This document shows, one piece after another, positions 44,712 to 54,117 of a stretch of 64,000 nt of DNA. The stretch is taken from contig CP063163.1 in NCBI GenBank assembly GCA_014960805.1, forward strand, positions 290,001 to 354,000. The letters are read 5' to 3'. A program made the position numbers and the translations under genes. Each line of letters begins with the position of its first letter. Positions within the stretch are counted from its first letter, which is position 1. The notes under the pieces are model-generated. The model was not told the origin of the DNA, did no database searches, and worked only from the letters and a program-made list of their open reading frames with translations. This DNA comes from Cytobacillus suaedae (GTDB lineage: Bacteria; Bacillota; Bacilli; Bacillales; Bacillaceae_L).

Positions 44712-46400
44712 TTGAATTTGACACATCCTTGGTGGAAAAAATCTGTTGTTTATCAAATTTATCCTAAGAGCTTTAATGATACAACAGGAAATGGTGTTGG
44801 AGATATTCAAGGGATCATTGAAAAGTTGGATTATTTAAAGGAACTTGGGGTCGATGTGTTATGGTTGACCCCAATTTACAAGTCTCCGCAACGAGATAAT
44901 GGCTATGATATTAGTGATTATTACTCGATATATGAAGAATATGGTTCAATGGAAGACTTTGACCGAATGTTAGATGAAGTCCATAAAAGGGAAATGAAGA
45001 TAATAATGGACATAGTAGTAAATCACACTTCCACAGAGCATGAGTGGTTTCATCAGTCGATGTCTTCAAAGGATAATCCATATCGAGACTTTTATTTTTG
45101 GAAAGACGGAAAAAATGGAAAGCCACCTACAAACTGGGCGTCTAAGTTCGGCGGATCAGCTTGGGAGTATGATGAAACGACTGGACAGTATTACTTACAT
45201 CTCTTTGATGTAACTCAGGCTGATTTAAATTGGGAAAATGAAAAGGTACGTCATACAGTTTATGAAATGATGAATTTCTGGCTTGAAAAAGGAGTCGATG
45301 GATTCCGCTTAGATGTTATTAATTTAATTTCAAAAGACCAAGATTTCCCTAATGACGATGGTTCAGTCCCTCCAGGAGATGGAAGGAAGTTTTATACGGA
45401 TGGTCCAAGAGTTCATGAGTTTTTCCGTGAAATGAACGAAGAAGTTTTTTCAAAGTATGACATCATGACAGTTGGGGAAATGTCTTCGACGACGATTGAA
45501 AATTGTATTAAGTATACAAATCCTGAGCGTAATGAACTAAATATGACTTTTAACTTTCATCATCTAAAGGTTGACTATCCAAATGGAGAGAAGTGGACAA
45601 AAGCTGAGTTTGATTTCTTAGCATTAAAAAAAATTCTTTCAACTTGGCAGGTTGAAATGCATAAAGGCTCTGGATGGAATGCGTTATTTTGGTGTAATCA
45701 TGACCAACCACGTGTTGTATCAAGATTTGGGGATGATGATACATACCATAAAGAATCAGCTAAGATGCTAGCTACTACTATTCATTTAATGCAAGGTACA
45801 CCCTACATTTATCAAGGTGAAGAGTTTGGAATGACTGACCCGAAATTCGATACAATTGATGATTATCGAGATGTAGAGTCTTTAAATATTTTCAATATAA
45901 AAAGACAAGAAGGTATGTCAGAGGAAGAGATTATTGAGATCCTCAAACAAAAATCTAGAGACAATTCTCGGACCCCGGTCCAATGGAATTCTAATGAACA
46001 TGCAGGCTTTACGACTGGGACTCCATGGATAAACGTTGCCCTGAATTATAAAGAGGTAAATGCGGAGAAGGCACTAGACGATAAGGATTCTATTTTTTAT
46101 CACTACCAAAAACTTGTCAGTCTTCGGAAAAAATACGACATCATCATTGAAGGTGATTATCAGCTAATACTCGAGGATGATGAATCGATTTTTGCTTACC
46201 TGCGTAATTCTGAAAATGGGAAATTGCTAGTGGTCAATAATTTCTATGGTCGAGAAACGAAGTTCAATTTGCCAGGAAACATAGATGTAGATGGATATAA
46301 AGGTGAGAAGTTACTTTCAAATTACAAAGATTCTTCGGATGATTGGAAAGAAATACTCTTACGTCCGTATGAGTCAATTGTATATTACCTGAAGAAATAA
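44712..46400 (+). CDS. treA: Trehalose-6-phosphate hydrolase
   Basis: GH13 enzyme cleaving trehalose 6-phosphate into glucose and glucose 6-phosphate in the cytosol. About 562 residues. Catalytic barrel motifs: VVNHTSTEHEWF, DGFRLDVINLI (nucleophile Asp), VGEMSSTTIEN (acid/base Glu) and WCNHDQPRVVSRFGDD; C-terminal beta domain ends LRPYESIVYYL. The exact start is uncertain: TTG 44712 lies 5-6 nt after AGTAGG, while GTG 44706 overlaps it and TTG 44718 is also possible. It follows treP by 26 bp and precedes an EIIA gene by 11 bp. Confidence 0.96.
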   Translation: MNLTHPWWKKSVVYQIYPKSFNDTTGNGVGDIQGIIEKLDYLKELGVDVLWLTPIYKSPQRDNGYDISDYYSIYEEYGSMEDFDRMLDEVHKREMKIIMDIVVNHTSTEHEWFHQSMSSKDNPYRDFYFWKDGKNGKPPTNWASKFGGSAWEYDETTGQYYLHLFDVTQADLNWENEKVRHTVYEMMNFWLEKGVDGFRLDVINLISKDQDFPNDDGSVPPGDGRKFYTDGPRVHEFFREMNEEVFSKYDIMTVGEMSSTTIENCIKYTNPERNELNMTFNFHHLKVDYPNGEKWTKAEFDFLALKKILSTWQVEMHKGSGWNALFWCNHDQPRVVSRFGDDDTYHKESAKMLATTIHLMQGTPYIYQGEEFGMTDPKFDTIDDYRDVESLNIFNIKRQEGMSEEEIIEILKQKSRDNSRTPVQWNSNEHAGFTTGTPWINVALNYKEVNAEKALDDKDSIFYHYQKLVSLRKKYDIIIEGDYQLILEDDESIFAYLRNSENGKLLVVNNFYGRETKFNLPGNIDVDGYKGEKLLSNYKDSSDDWKEILLRPYESIVYYLKK

Positions 46401-46411
46401 GGAGTGATTAT

Positions 46412-46912
46412 ATGCTAAAGAAGCTTTTTGGAAAAAGCAGTGAACCTGTTGTTGAACATATTACATCACCAATAAATGGCCGAGTGTTAGATATAACGGA
46501 AGTTCCAGACCCTGTTTTCTCACAAAAAATGATGGGTGAGGGAATTGCTATAGAACCTGCTGATGGACAAGTCGTTTCACCGGTTGACGGTGAGATAGTT
46601 CAAGTGTTTCCTACAAAACATGCCGTTGGAATCAAAACAAAATCGGGCTTAGAAATTCTAATCCATATAGGGTTAGAAACTGTAACCTTAAATGGAGAAG
46701 GCTTTGAGAGTTTTGTTCAGGCTGGTGACAAAGTAGCAAGAGGAGACAAACTTATCACATTTGACCTGAGCATTATTAAAGAAAAAGCGGCAAGTACCAT
46801 TACACCAATGATTATAACCAATACAGACGAGGTCGTAGGGAACTTAGAAAAAAATATTACAAACACAGGGCAAGCGGGAGAAACGGAAGTGTTGACTGTA
46901 ACCCTGAAATAA
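46412..46912 (+). CDS. PTS glucose-family enzyme IIA
   Basis: The 166-residue EIIA(Glc)-type phosphocarrier passes phosphate from HPr to EIIB. The two active-site histidines are in FPTKHAVGIKTKSG (about His 70) and LIHIGLETVTLNGEGF (His 85, the phosphorylated one). ATG follows AAGGAG. It completes the TreP permease, which lacks its own IIA domain; many Bacillus tre operons have treR as third gene instead and borrow EIIA from another permease. No TreR repressor gene is in the window. Confidence 0.93.
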   Translation: MLKKLFGKSSEPVVEHITSPINGRVLDITEVPDPVFSQKMMGEGIAIEPADGQVVSPVDGEIVQVFPTKHAVGIKTKSGLEILIHIGLETVTLNGEGFESFVQAGDKVARGDKLITFDLSIIKEKAASTITPMIITNTDEVVGNLEKNITNTGQAGETEVLTVTLK

Positions 46913-46926
46913 GTCTATCAAATATG

Positions 46927-46935
46927 TCAGGCCCC
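46927..46935. repeat. Palindrome family, remnant copy 2
   Basis: TCAGGCCCC, 15 bp after the EIIA stop and between convergent genes, matches one end of the GGGGCCTGACCCCC family. It is short, and is listed only because of the neighbouring copies. Confidence 0.4.
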
Positions 46936-46942
46936 TGTGTAT

Positions 46943-48112
46943 TTACATATAGTTAGTAATTGCGCCAGTCATTGGGTGTACGAGGTACCACCTTCTCGTT
47001 GCAGTGTGGTTATCAACTATATCAAATACTTGAATTAAATACTGGTTATTTATCGTATGATCATATTTTACATAGACTTCTGGTTGATTGGCTAAGCCTA
47101 ATGCTCTTCTAACTAAGTTTTCAGCTTGTGTTTGTGTAAGTTTTTGATCTTTTTCAACATTGAGTAGCTTCATAGTGTTTGCTATTCCCTGAATAATCTC
47201 TTTATTGGCTACTACAAATAAATAGTGACTAAGAGAACCGCCAATAACATAAGGTTTCGGAAATTTAACAATTAAGGATGATTTATTATTAAAATCCTCT
47301 GATTGATCATTGGACGGTAAAATTAAGCATGCTGGTTGCCCATCAATGGTCATATCTACAATTTCGGGGTTAGAACCATATGATTCAAATTTATCGTGAG
47401 CATAGCTCTCACATACTTTGTTTAGTGGAGTTACATTACTTGGTTCAGAAGGAGGAGCTGCTATTATACTGGATACTTCAAAATAACCAGAGTCTCCTTC
47501 ATACCTAATTGGGGAATGAGACACTTTACTCCAACCTCTTGGATGCATAAAGGCAATATGGTGAAATTGGTCAAAGAAATACTTCCAATCAATTGGTAAA
47601 CAGACATACTGTCCAATTGTTAATTGATTGGGATTCGCTTGTGTGTTTAGTTGAATAATGGATTCAAGTGAAACATTAAACACTTGAGAAAGCTTATAAA
47701 AGCTATCTCCTTGTTTAAGTTGATAAGGAGTAGTGTTAGGTGGACAATATGCAAATGGAGAATCAGTTGGAACACAGATTGCTTGCCCTATTTGTAAATT
47801 GTTCGGGTTTGTATTGGGGTTTGCCTGGAGTAAGTAGTCTAATGGAATAGAGAAATAATGTGCAATTCGATAGTAAGAGTCACCTTCTTGAATGAAGTAG
47901 AATTTTCCGTTTGAACAGGATGGGAAATTCTTCTGTCTAGGTAGACATATTGTTTCACCAACAGCAAGTTTCTCCACATCTACAGTTGGATTGGCATCCT
48001 TAATCGCTTCTAAAGGTATTCGAAACTGTTGAACGATTTGATAGATAGTCTCTCCTTCTTTTACTTGATACGGTGTTAATCCAGGTAAACAAGACTTAGA
48101 ATAGTTTGGCAT
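46943..48112 (-). CDS. Triple LysM protein with unknown C-terminal domain
   Basis: The 389-residue protein has three LysM repeats near the N terminus (about 13-57, 70-114, 130-174: YQVKEGETIYQIVQQFRIP, YFIQEGDSYYRIAHYFSIP, YQLKQGDSFYKLSQVFNVS), which bind peptidoglycan or chitin-like glycans. The rest (180-389) is not recognised; it has mixed strands, with a possible PepSY-like end (AENLVRRALGLANQPEVYVKYDHT... to WYLVHPMTGAITNYM). No signal peptide is seen, as for several spore-coat LysM proteins. ATG 48112 after GGGAGG preferred to TTG 48115. Confidence 0.82.
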   Translation of the reverse strand: MPNYSKSCLPGLTPYQVKEGETIYQIVQQFRIPLEAIKDANPTVDVEKLAVGETICLPRQKNFPSCSNGKFYFIQEGDSYYRIAHYFSIPLDYLLQANPNTNPNNLQIGQAICVPTDSPFAYCPPNTTPYQLKQGDSFYKLSQVFNVSLESIIQLNTQANPNQLTIGQYVCLPIDWKYFFDQFHHIAFMHPRGWSKVSHSPIRYEGDSGYFEVSSIIAAPPSEPSNVTPLNKVCESYAHDKFESYGSNPEIVDMTIDGQPACLILPSNDQSEDFNNKSSLIVKFPKPYVIGGSLSHYLFVVANKEIIQGIANTMKLLNVEKDQKLTQTQAENLVRRALGLANQPEVYVKYDHTINNQYLIQVFDIVDNHTATRRWYLVHPMTGAITNYM

Positions 48113-48172
48113 CAAAAATAACCTCCCTTTCTAACACCAACCTATTCAAAATACAACCAAAATATGTCGGAA

Positions 48173-48220
48173 GGGGCCTGACCCCCACTGCGTTAAAGTG
48201 TTAACGTAGTGGGGGTCAGG
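48173..48220. repeat. GGGGCCTGACCCCC palindrome, copy 3 (nearly full)
   Basis: GGGGCCTGACCCCC-ACTGCGTTAA-AGTG-TTAACGTAGT-GGGGGTCAGG; the last bases of the right arm (GCCCC) are replaced by TGTGG. It lies just after the hydrolase stop and may terminate it. Confidence 0.9.
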
Positions 48221-48226
48221 TGTGGG

Positions 48227-49144
48227 TTAGAGGTGGTTGTTTATCCAGTTAAGAATATCATCATAGACCTCTTGTTTATTTGTTTCATTTAAAATTTCAT
48301 GCCTAGCTTCTGGGTAAAATTTATAGGTTACATCGTGTAGTCCAGCAGATTTTAGTTGATTATAGCTTTGTACTACACCCTTTGTGTTTTTCCCAACCGG
48401 ATCTTTGTCTCCTGATAAAAAGCAGACAGGAAGTTGCTTTGGAATTTTATCGTCCTCATCATATAGTGAGTTCAATCCCTTGAGAAAGTCCTCAAAAAAA
48501 CCTGCAGTGAAAATGCCACCTGCTAGTGGGTCACTAATATACTTATCCACTTCTTTCTCATCACGACTTAACCAATCAAATTCTGTACGATTAGGTTTGA
48601 ATGCTTTGTTATAGCTGCCAAAAGTTAAAGCATTCATTTTGCTACTAGGAGTTCGTCTTCCATGCTTTCGAGCTTCACGTACGGCTAGATAATGTCCTAC
48701 CTTCCCAAGGAAACCAGGGTGTCCACCTGTTGCTGAAAAAATAACTCCAGTTACGAGGTCACCATGAAGTTGAATGTATCGTCTTGAAAGAAATGAACCC
48801 ATGCTATGTCCCAGCAGGAAGATAGGGGTAGTAGGGTAATCTTGTCTAATCAGATCAGTCAACGTTTTCATATCTTCTACAATGGTTTCATATCCCTTCT
48901 CATCTGCAAAATACCCACGGTCAGAATCACGAGTTTCGGTATGCCCATGACCTCTGTGATCATTCCCAAACACGTATATACCATGACTTACTAAAAATGA
49001 GGCAAACTCATGATAGCGGTCGATATGTTCTGCCATGCCATGGGCAATTTGGACAATCGCTTTAGGTTCCTCTTCTGAAACCCACTTCTTTGCAAAAATA
49101 TTCTTTCCGTCCTTAGCTGAAAAATTAAAGATTGTCTTTTGCAT
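48227..49144 (-). CDS. Alpha/beta hydrolase, monoacylglycerol lipase/lysophospholipase type
   Basis: The 305-residue cytosolic serine hydrolase has oxyanion region IAHGMAEHIDRY, NDHRGHGHT, the nucleophile elbow GHSMGS (Ser 114), the acid in FLSGDKDPVG and the His in YPEARHEILNE. This is the Hydrolase_4/PldB family, related to B. subtilis YtpA, a lysophospholipase linked to bacilysocin. Monocistronic, with a palindrome repeat at the 3' end. Substrate inferred from the family only. Confidence 0.9.
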   Translation of the reverse strand: MQKTIFNFSAKDGKNIFAKKWVSEEEPKAIVQIAHGMAEHIDRYHEFASFLVSHGIYVFGNDHRGHGHTETRDSDRGYFADEKGYETIVEDMKTLTDLIRQDYPTTPIFLLGHSMGSFLSRRYIQLHGDLVTGVIFSATGGHPGFLGKVGHYLAVREARKHGRRTPSSKMNALTFGSYNKAFKPNRTEFDWLSRDEKEVDKYISDPLAGGIFTAGFFEDFLKGLNSLYDEDDKIPKQLPVCFLSGDKDPVGKNTKGVVQSYNQLKSAGLHDVTYKFYPEARHEILNETNKQEVYDDILNWINNHL

Positions 49145-49273
49145 AATTGTCTTCCTCTCTAGGCTCTTATTCTTATTAAAGAGTATAAGTCAGAAAAATG
49201 CAAAAAATAACTAAAGTAAAAGCTGACGAATCATGGATTCTTTTATTCCATAACTAGTCAGCTTAGTCACTTC

Positions 49274-49304
49274 AGCGCTTTAACGTGCCGGGGGTCAGGC
49301 CCCC
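49274..49304. repeat. Palindrome family, half copy 4
   Basis: GCGCTTTAACGTGCC-GGGGGTCAGGCCCCC, the right arm only, 6 bp from the bceB stop. The left arm is replaced by unrelated sequence. Confidence 0.8.
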
Positions 49305-49309
49305 AAATT

Positions 49310-51256
49310 TTATAGAGAATCTTTAATGACTTTTTTCGAATAGAGGACAGATAAAAATCCGAAGATTGAGTAGAGTGCTGTATAAATTAGCATAACAATC
49401 AACATCGGTGTCCATAATTCGGTACCAAATAGAAACCAGCCGGATTGGACTGCGAAGTAACTATGTGATAAGCCAATTAATAATGGTATTCCAAAGGTAA
49501 GGATGTGTTTAACTTTGATTCCCTTTAGTAAATCTCCCTGTGTAAAGCCGAGTTTCCTAAGAATCGTAAAGCTTGAAATTTCATCTTCACTCTCATCCAT
49601 TTGTTTAAAGTAGAGGATACACCCTGATGTAATTAAAAAGGTTAAACCTAAAAATCCAACAATAAACATAATGAGCCCCATATTCTTCTTCTGGTGATTA
49701 ATAAGATCAAGGCGAGATTCATGTGGTACGCTGCTACTAAAATTCGTCTGTTTAAAAACTTCATTTGCTTTCTTAATCTGCGGTTGGTCAATTACATCGA
49801 TTCCAATGTAGACATATGATTTCTTTTGAATTTCTGGGTTAATATCCTGTTTTAACTGTTGAAAGACTTTTTCATCTACAATTGCAGTCGGTAGCCCACC
49901 ATTTGTGAAATAACGTGATAAGATAAAATCTCTCTTCAGTCCTAAATATTCTTGCTGAATGATCTTTGTTTTACCTTTTATTTCGATTTTTCCTGACTCT
50001 TTTAGTTTCATAAATTTTTGCAATAGGTCATTGTATCCCGTAAAGTAGGCTTCATTTTCGGAAACCTCTATATCTTCAATCGAATTTTCGCTGATAACAG
50101 GCATAGTCATTGCGTTTTGATCAATGTTTAACTCTTTAAGCTTTGTGGTCATTAAATCTTCCAAATTAATGTTTACCATTATGACTTCAATCTGATTTTC
50201 ACTAAATAGGATATTATTTGCTTCTAATTCTTGTATGAATACCTCAGCATCCTCTGAATCGGCAAGGGTAAAGTCAGAGGGTACACTATTTCTTGCTGAT
50301 GCCTCAGCCGAGTAGTACGATATATAGCTTAGCGATAATAAGCCAATCGCTAATCCAGATACTGTTGTAATAATAGTAAGCAGTAGAGCGTTTGATTTCA
50401 TTCTAAACATGATGGAGGAAATAGATAAGACCTCATGAATGTTTAAATAACCGCCCTTTCTTTTTCTAATAAGATTAAAAATGATACTAACCGAGCTTTT
50501 AAAAAACAAGTAGGTTCCTAGGATAACAGAAGTTAGTATAAAGAGCATCGCTAGAAAAAGTTCATTCATTTGTGTAAATGCACCATTGAATAATTTCGAG
50601 GAAACGTAATATCCAATTGTAATAAAGGAAATCCCGATAACCCCAATAATCACTTCAATTATTGAAATCTTTTTCACTTTTCCCTCTGCAGATGACAAGA
50701 CTCTAAATAAAGATAGAATCGTCTGTCTTCGTATAAAAAAGTAATTCATTAACATAATTAAAAGGTAGATGATTGAAAAAACAATTAGGGTTTGGATAAA
50801 TGCATTAGTTGAAAATTGAAGAGTTGTGTTTGTTTCAATTCCTACAACACTCAAGAAAATCATCATAATTAATTTTGAAAAAGAAAATCCAATGAAAATT
50901 CCTATTCCCATAGAGCCGAAATAAAGAATAAAGTTCTCTGCACTTAAAATTCGGTGTATTTTACCCTTAGTCATCCCTATTAACTGAAATAATCCAACTT
51001 CCTGACTACGACGCTTTATGAAAATATTATTAGCATATAACAGAAAAATCGATACAATTGCTACTAGTAAAACAGATGCTGCCCTTATAGAGGCTGCCCC
51101 TTTAATCGAACCTTTTGTTTCATCAAGTGCAGGGTCATATTGTAACGTCACAAAAGAGAAATAGAGGGCAACACTAAAAATGAGTGCAAATAGATAGAGA
51201 TAATAGTTTTTAATGTTCTTTTTAATATTGCGAAGGATAAGCTGATTAATACTCAT
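49310..51256 (-). CDS. bceB: Bce-type ABC transporter permease
   Basis: The 648-residue permease works with BceA to free lipid II-cycle intermediates from antimicrobial peptides such as bacitracin, and also as the sensor for BceS. It has ten predicted helices in a 4+4+2-like layout with FtsX folds at both ends, and a large extracellular domain (about 310-525) between helices 7 and 8, the mark of this family. It starts inside the last codons of bceA (11-bp overlap). Which peptide it handles cannot be read from sequence. Confidence 0.93.
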   Translation of the reverse strand: MSINQLILRNIKKNIKNYYLYLFALIFSVALYFSFVTLQYDPALDETKGSIKGAASIRAASVLLVAIVSIFLLYANNIFIKRRSQEVGLFQLIGMTKGKIHRILSAENFILYFGSMGIGIFIGFSFSKLIMMIFLSVVGIETNTTLQFSTNAFIQTLIVFSIIYLLIMLMNYFFIRRQTILSLFRVLSSAEGKVKKISIIEVIIGVIGISFITIGYYVSSKLFNGAFTQMNELFLAMLFILTSVILGTYLFFKSSVSIIFNLIRKRKGGYLNIHEVLSISSIMFRMKSNALLLTIITTVSGLAIGLLSLSYISYYSAEASARNSVPSDFTLADSEDAEVFIQELEANNILFSENQIEVIMVNINLEDLMTTKLKELNIDQNAMTMPVISENSIEDIEVSENEAYFTGYNDLLQKFMKLKESGKIEIKGKTKIIQQEYLGLKRDFILSRYFTNGGLPTAIVDEKVFQQLKQDINPEIQKKSYVYIGIDVIDQPQIKKANEVFKQTNFSSSVPHESRLDLINHQKKNMGLIMFIVGFLGLTFLITSGCILYFKQMDESEDEISSFTILRKLGFTQGDLLKGIKVKHILTFGIPLLIGLSHSYFAVQSGWFLFGTELWTPMLIVMLIYTALYSIFGFLSVLYSKKVIKDSL

Positions 51257-52007
51257 GTTGTACCCCGCCTAGTATCCCTTGTGTTTTCATAATGTCCTTA
51301 AAGAAGATCTGCCTAGATTCTTCTCCCTTATTAAGTTGAGTGAATATCCTACCATCCTTAATAAAAATCACTCTTCCACAAAAGCTCGCAGCAACTGGAT
51401 CATGCGTAACCATAACGATTGTTGCCTTCCGTTTCTGATTTAAGTGGCTCAATTTATTTAGTAGGTCTGAAGCTGATTTTGAGTCAAGTGAGCCAGTAGG
51501 TTCATCAGCAAATATAATACTAGGTTCATGGATAAATGCGCGAGCTGCAGAGGTTCGCTGTTTTTGACCACCAGATATTTCATTAGGATATTTATTTTCA
51601 ATTTCTAAAATACCTAGTTCAGACGCTACCTCTTGGAACCTTTGGAAGGCTTCTTTTTTTGGTACCCTAGAGACAGATAAGGGTAGAAGGATGTTTTCTT
51701 TTACAGTAAGAGTATCGAGTAAATTATAATCCTGAAAAATAAATCCTAAGTGATGTTTTCTAAATTCAGCTAATTGTTTCTCTTTCATTTTTGTCATTTC
51801 AATTCCGTTAATAACAATAGAGCCGTTACTTACTTTATCAATCGAAGAAAGTACATTTAATAAGGTTGTTTTTCCAGACCCTGAAGCTCCCATGATACTA
51901 ACAAACTCACCTTTATTGATACGTATATCTACACCTTTTAACACTTCTTGCTTATTAAACTTATTTCCATAAGTTTTAAAAATATTGGTTGCATCTAATA
52001 TAACCAT
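51246..52007 (-). CDS. bceA: Bce-type ABC transporter ATPase
   Basis: The 253-residue ATPase has Walker [13 protein letters not shown] (about 39-50), Q-loop [12 protein letters not shown], signature [15 protein letters not shown], Walker [14 protein letters not shown] and H-loop MVTHDP, as in the MacB/BceA family. Ribosome binding site AAGGAGAG before ATG. It lies 104 bp downstream of bceS, and that gap starts with a perfect operator-like palindrome, so bceAB probably has its own inducible promoter. Confidence 0.95.
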   Translation of the reverse strand: MVILDATNIFKTYGNKFNKQEVLKGVDIRINKGEFVSIMGASGSGKTTLLNVLSSIDKVSNGSIVINGIEMTKMKEKQLAEFRKHHLGFIFQDYNLLDTLTVKENILLPLSVSRVPKKEAFQRFQEVASELGILEIENKYPNEISGGQKQRTSAARAFIHEPSIIFADEPTGSLDSKSASDLLNKLSHLNQKRKATIVMVTHDPVAASFCGRVIFIKDGRIFTQLNKGEESRQIFFKDIMKTQGILGGVQHEY

Positions 52008-52095
52008 TTCTTACACTCTCCTTATTTCTTGCGATAGTTTTAGTTTAAGGGGATTGATTAGCATTTTCCTTCGATTTACCGAACAAATCATAAAA

Positions 52096-52119
52096 GCATG
52101 TGACAATTTTGTCACATGC
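52096..52119. promoter_or_regulatory. Predicted BceR operator
   Basis: GCATGTGACAA and its inverted copy TTGTCACATGC form a perfect palindrome with an inner TGTGACA-N4-TGTCACA, the kind of inverted repeat described for BceR-type regulators. It overlaps the bceS stop and lies upstream of bceAB. On the minus strand TTGTTC and GCTAAT 18 bp apart follow it and could be the promoter. It could also fold as a hairpin at the end of bceS. Confidence 0.65.
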
Positions 52120-53116
52120 CTGTAATTTTTAGAAACTCATTCCTTTTAGGAAAACGTAACGTAAAGGTGGAGCCTTCACCGAGTGTTGACTGTACATGAA
52201 TGTTAATTAATAAAGATTTCCCAGCTTTTTGTGCTAAGTATAATCCCATGCCTGTTGCTGCGGTATCTTGATGATTTGTTGTAGAAGTGAAGCCTTTATC
52301 AAAGATACGTGGAATGTCCTTTACACTTATGCCTCGTCCCTTATCTGTTATGGAGAGATGAGTTCGATCATCATTTATAAAACTAGAAATCTTGATGTCA
52401 GATTCCTCACTATATTTAACTGCATTTGTTAAAAGTTGTCTAATGATAAAAGCCAACCATTTACTATCACTTAGCACACTTTTTTCAACAAGGTCAATCT
52501 CAAAACCAATTCCTTTCTGAAGACACCATGTTTGTAATGTCTTAATCTCTAGAATAAGAATCGATTTTAAATCTACATTTTCAATGAATAAATCATTTTC
52601 AATAGAAGGTATCCTTTTTTTATGTAATTGTTGATCTAGAAGGAGATGTATCCTAAGCCATTCATAAGTTAGGTTCTTCTTGATATCATTCTCGTCTAAG
52701 CGTTCAATGATCAGTGACATAGCAGATAAAGGCGTTTTAACCTCGTGAATCCAAGATAAAAGTTCATCTTTTTCCTGCTCCAGTGCAAGTTGGTTTTGTG
52801 AAATTTCATGTTTCAAAGACTCTGTTTGGGAGATTAACTTGTTATCTAGCATTTTTTCAAAAGGACTAATAGGGTATCTAATCGTAGAAATATCATAATC
52901 ATTTTGCCATTCTTCCAAACTTTTATAATATCTAGTCTCTTTATGGTACCGAAAGAATAAGAAAATAATAAATATTATCAAGGATAAAAAAACAATGTAT
53001 AGTAGGGAATGCAATGGAATGGAAGGGTCAATAAAAGCGACAAAAATAACGAGAAGCTGTAAGGTTAAGACAAGTGCAATCCAGCTTCTTCTTTCAATTA
53101 GGAATTGTTTAATCAT
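52112..53116 (-). CDS. bceS: Bce-type intramembrane-sensing histidine kinase
   Basis: The 334-residue kinase has two adjacent N-terminal helices (about 12-56) with a loop of only a few residues, the intramembrane-sensing type that reads the transporter rather than the peptide. DHp helix: SWIHEVKTPLSAMSLIIERL (His about 124). HATPase: FIIRQLLTNAVKYSEES, DKGRGISVKDIPRIF and GMGLYLAQKAGKSL. It overlaps bceR by 4 bp. Partner: BceR. Confidence 0.94.
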   Translation of the reverse strand: MIKQFLIERRSWIALVLTLQLLVIFVAFIDPSIPLHSLLYIVFLSLIIFIIFLFFRYHKETRYYKSLEEWQNDYDISTIRYPISPFEKMLDNKLISQTESLKHEISQNQLALEQEKDELLSWIHEVKTPLSAMSLIIERLDENDIKKNLTYEWLRIHLLLDQQLHKKRIPSIENDLFIENVDLKSILILEIKTLQTWCLQKGIGFEIDLVEKSVLSDSKWLAFIIRQLLTNAVKYSEESDIKISSFINDDRTHLSITDKGRGISVKDIPRIFDKGFTSTTNHQDTAATGMGLYLAQKAGKSLLINIHVQSTLGEGSTFTLRFPKRNEFLKITGM

Positions 53117-53808
53117 AGTAAAGAGTCCTCTTCAATCGCTTTATACCCTTGTCCAACTTTTGTTTCAATATATTGGCCTAAGGCGATCTCATCTAATTTC
53201 TTTCGTAAACGATTAACATTGACAGTTAATGTGTTATCACTCACAAAGCGTTCATCATCCCATAAGCTTTTAATTAAATCTTCACGACTCACGATTTTGT
53301 TTTTTTGGTTAATTAGGTGTTGTAAAATGAAGATCTCATTTTTTGTTAGTTCAATAGAACCTTTGGCATTAGTAACACTATTTTTCTTATAGTCTACTGT
53401 GGCTCCACACCAAGTTTTCAGCTCTAGTTTATCATTTGAACTATAATTATAAACCCGACGCAGAGTTGCCTGTACCTTAGCAATTAAGACATCAAAATGA
53501 AATGGTTTCTGGATAAAATCATCTGCTCCTAATTGCATAGACATAACAATATCCGTAGGGTGATCACGTGAAGATAAAAATAAAATAGGGACATTAGAGT
53601 GAGAACGAATCATCCGACACCAATGAAAACCATCAAATTTCGGTAGTTGAATATCTATAATAACCAGATCTGGCTTAATTTCCGTATACTCTTGTAAAAC
53701 GTTGTTAAAATCTCTAATTCCATAAACATCATATGACCAGTCAGTTAATCTACTATGAATCTCATTAAATAAAGACTTATCATCTTCGATAACCAGTAAT
53801 TTAAACAC
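53113..53808 (-). CDS. bceR: Bce-type OmpR-family response regulator
   Basis: The 231-residue regulator starts VFKLLVIEDDKSLFNEIHSR; GTG 53808 gives the BceR-like N terminus, with GAGGGTGTGGTGA as ribosome binding region (GTG 53820 would add four residues). The receiver has its phospho-Asp in LVIIDIQLPKFDG and Lys in FIQKPFHFD; the winged helix has the recognition region SDNTLTVNVNRLRKKLDEI. The sequence is very close to B. subtilis BceR as I recall it. It should bind the palindrome upstream of bceAB. Confidence 0.95.
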   Translation of the reverse strand: MFKLLVIEDDKSLFNEIHSRLTDWSYDVYGIRDFNNVLQEYTEIKPDLVIIDIQLPKFDGFHWCRMIRSHSNVPILFLSSRDHPTDIVMSMQLGADDFIQKPFHFDVLIAKVQATLRRVYNYSSNDKLELKTWCGATVDYKKNSVTNAKGSIELTKNEIFILQHLINQKNKIVSREDLIKSLWDDERFVSDNTLTVNVNRLRKKLDEIALGQYIETKVGQGYKAIEEDSLL

Positions 53809-53906
53809 CCTATTCACCACACCCTCTTATATAACTCAACTAGATTTTATACTAAATTTTTCCTATTTGCTATTATGAAATTAGATACCGAGGACTCCTT
53901 TACCAC

Positions 53907-53931
53907 TTTAACGTACCGGGGGTCAGGCCCC
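53907..53931. repeat. Palindrome family, half copy 5
   Basis: TTTAACGTACC-GGGGGTCAGGCCCC, right arm only, 20 bp upstream of the HD-gene promoter. Confidence 0.75.
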
Positions 53932-53953
53932 AGGAAATAGTTCTCTAAAATAC

Positions 53954-53980
53954 TTGACTATACTGGAAAGTTTGTATAAT
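53954..53980 (+). promoter_or_regulatory. Promoter of the HD-gene leader
   Basis: TTGACT (53954-53959) and a perfect TATAAT (53975-53980), but only 15 bp apart. Transcription would start near 53987, giving an RNA leader of about 130 nt. Confidence 0.55.
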
Positions 53981-54009
53981 TTTAATGTATAAATATGGTT
54001 TTTATTCAC

Positions 54010-54100
54010 GAACTGATAAACCGTGGTTGTTACCACCCTCATTTCAATAATGGGCCGGTTTCGTATCTTTTGCAGATATGGAGCTGGCTTTTTATTTTTC
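54010..54100 (+). promoter_or_regulatory. Attenuator leader with three-way junction, class unknown
   Basis: Two exclusive folds. Fold A: P1 AAACCG (54018-54023) / CGGTTT (54056-54061) closes P2 (TGGT/ACCA) and P3 (CC-CATT/AATGGG, one bulge), a three-way junction. Fold B: GCCGGTTTCGTATC (54054-54067) pairs along all 14 bases with GATATGGAGCTGGC (54075-54088) and runs into TTTTTTATTTTT, a terminator. The CGGTTT strand is in both, so Fold A prevents termination. This is riboswitch or attenuator logic. It matches none of the riboswitch consensus sequences I could recall. Confidence 0.7.
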
Positions 54101-54117
54101 TAAAGGAGTGTTTTTAT

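Noticed and set aside
54010-54062. Hammerhead ribozyme or T-box in the HD leader
   Set aside because: CTGATAA is present but the GAAA core and cleavage site are not; the T-box sequence GGGTGGNACCGCG is absent.
53995-54117. N-terminal extension of the HD protein
   Set aside because: It would translate the leader's terminator and junction; the ATG at 54118 has an ideal AAAGGAG.
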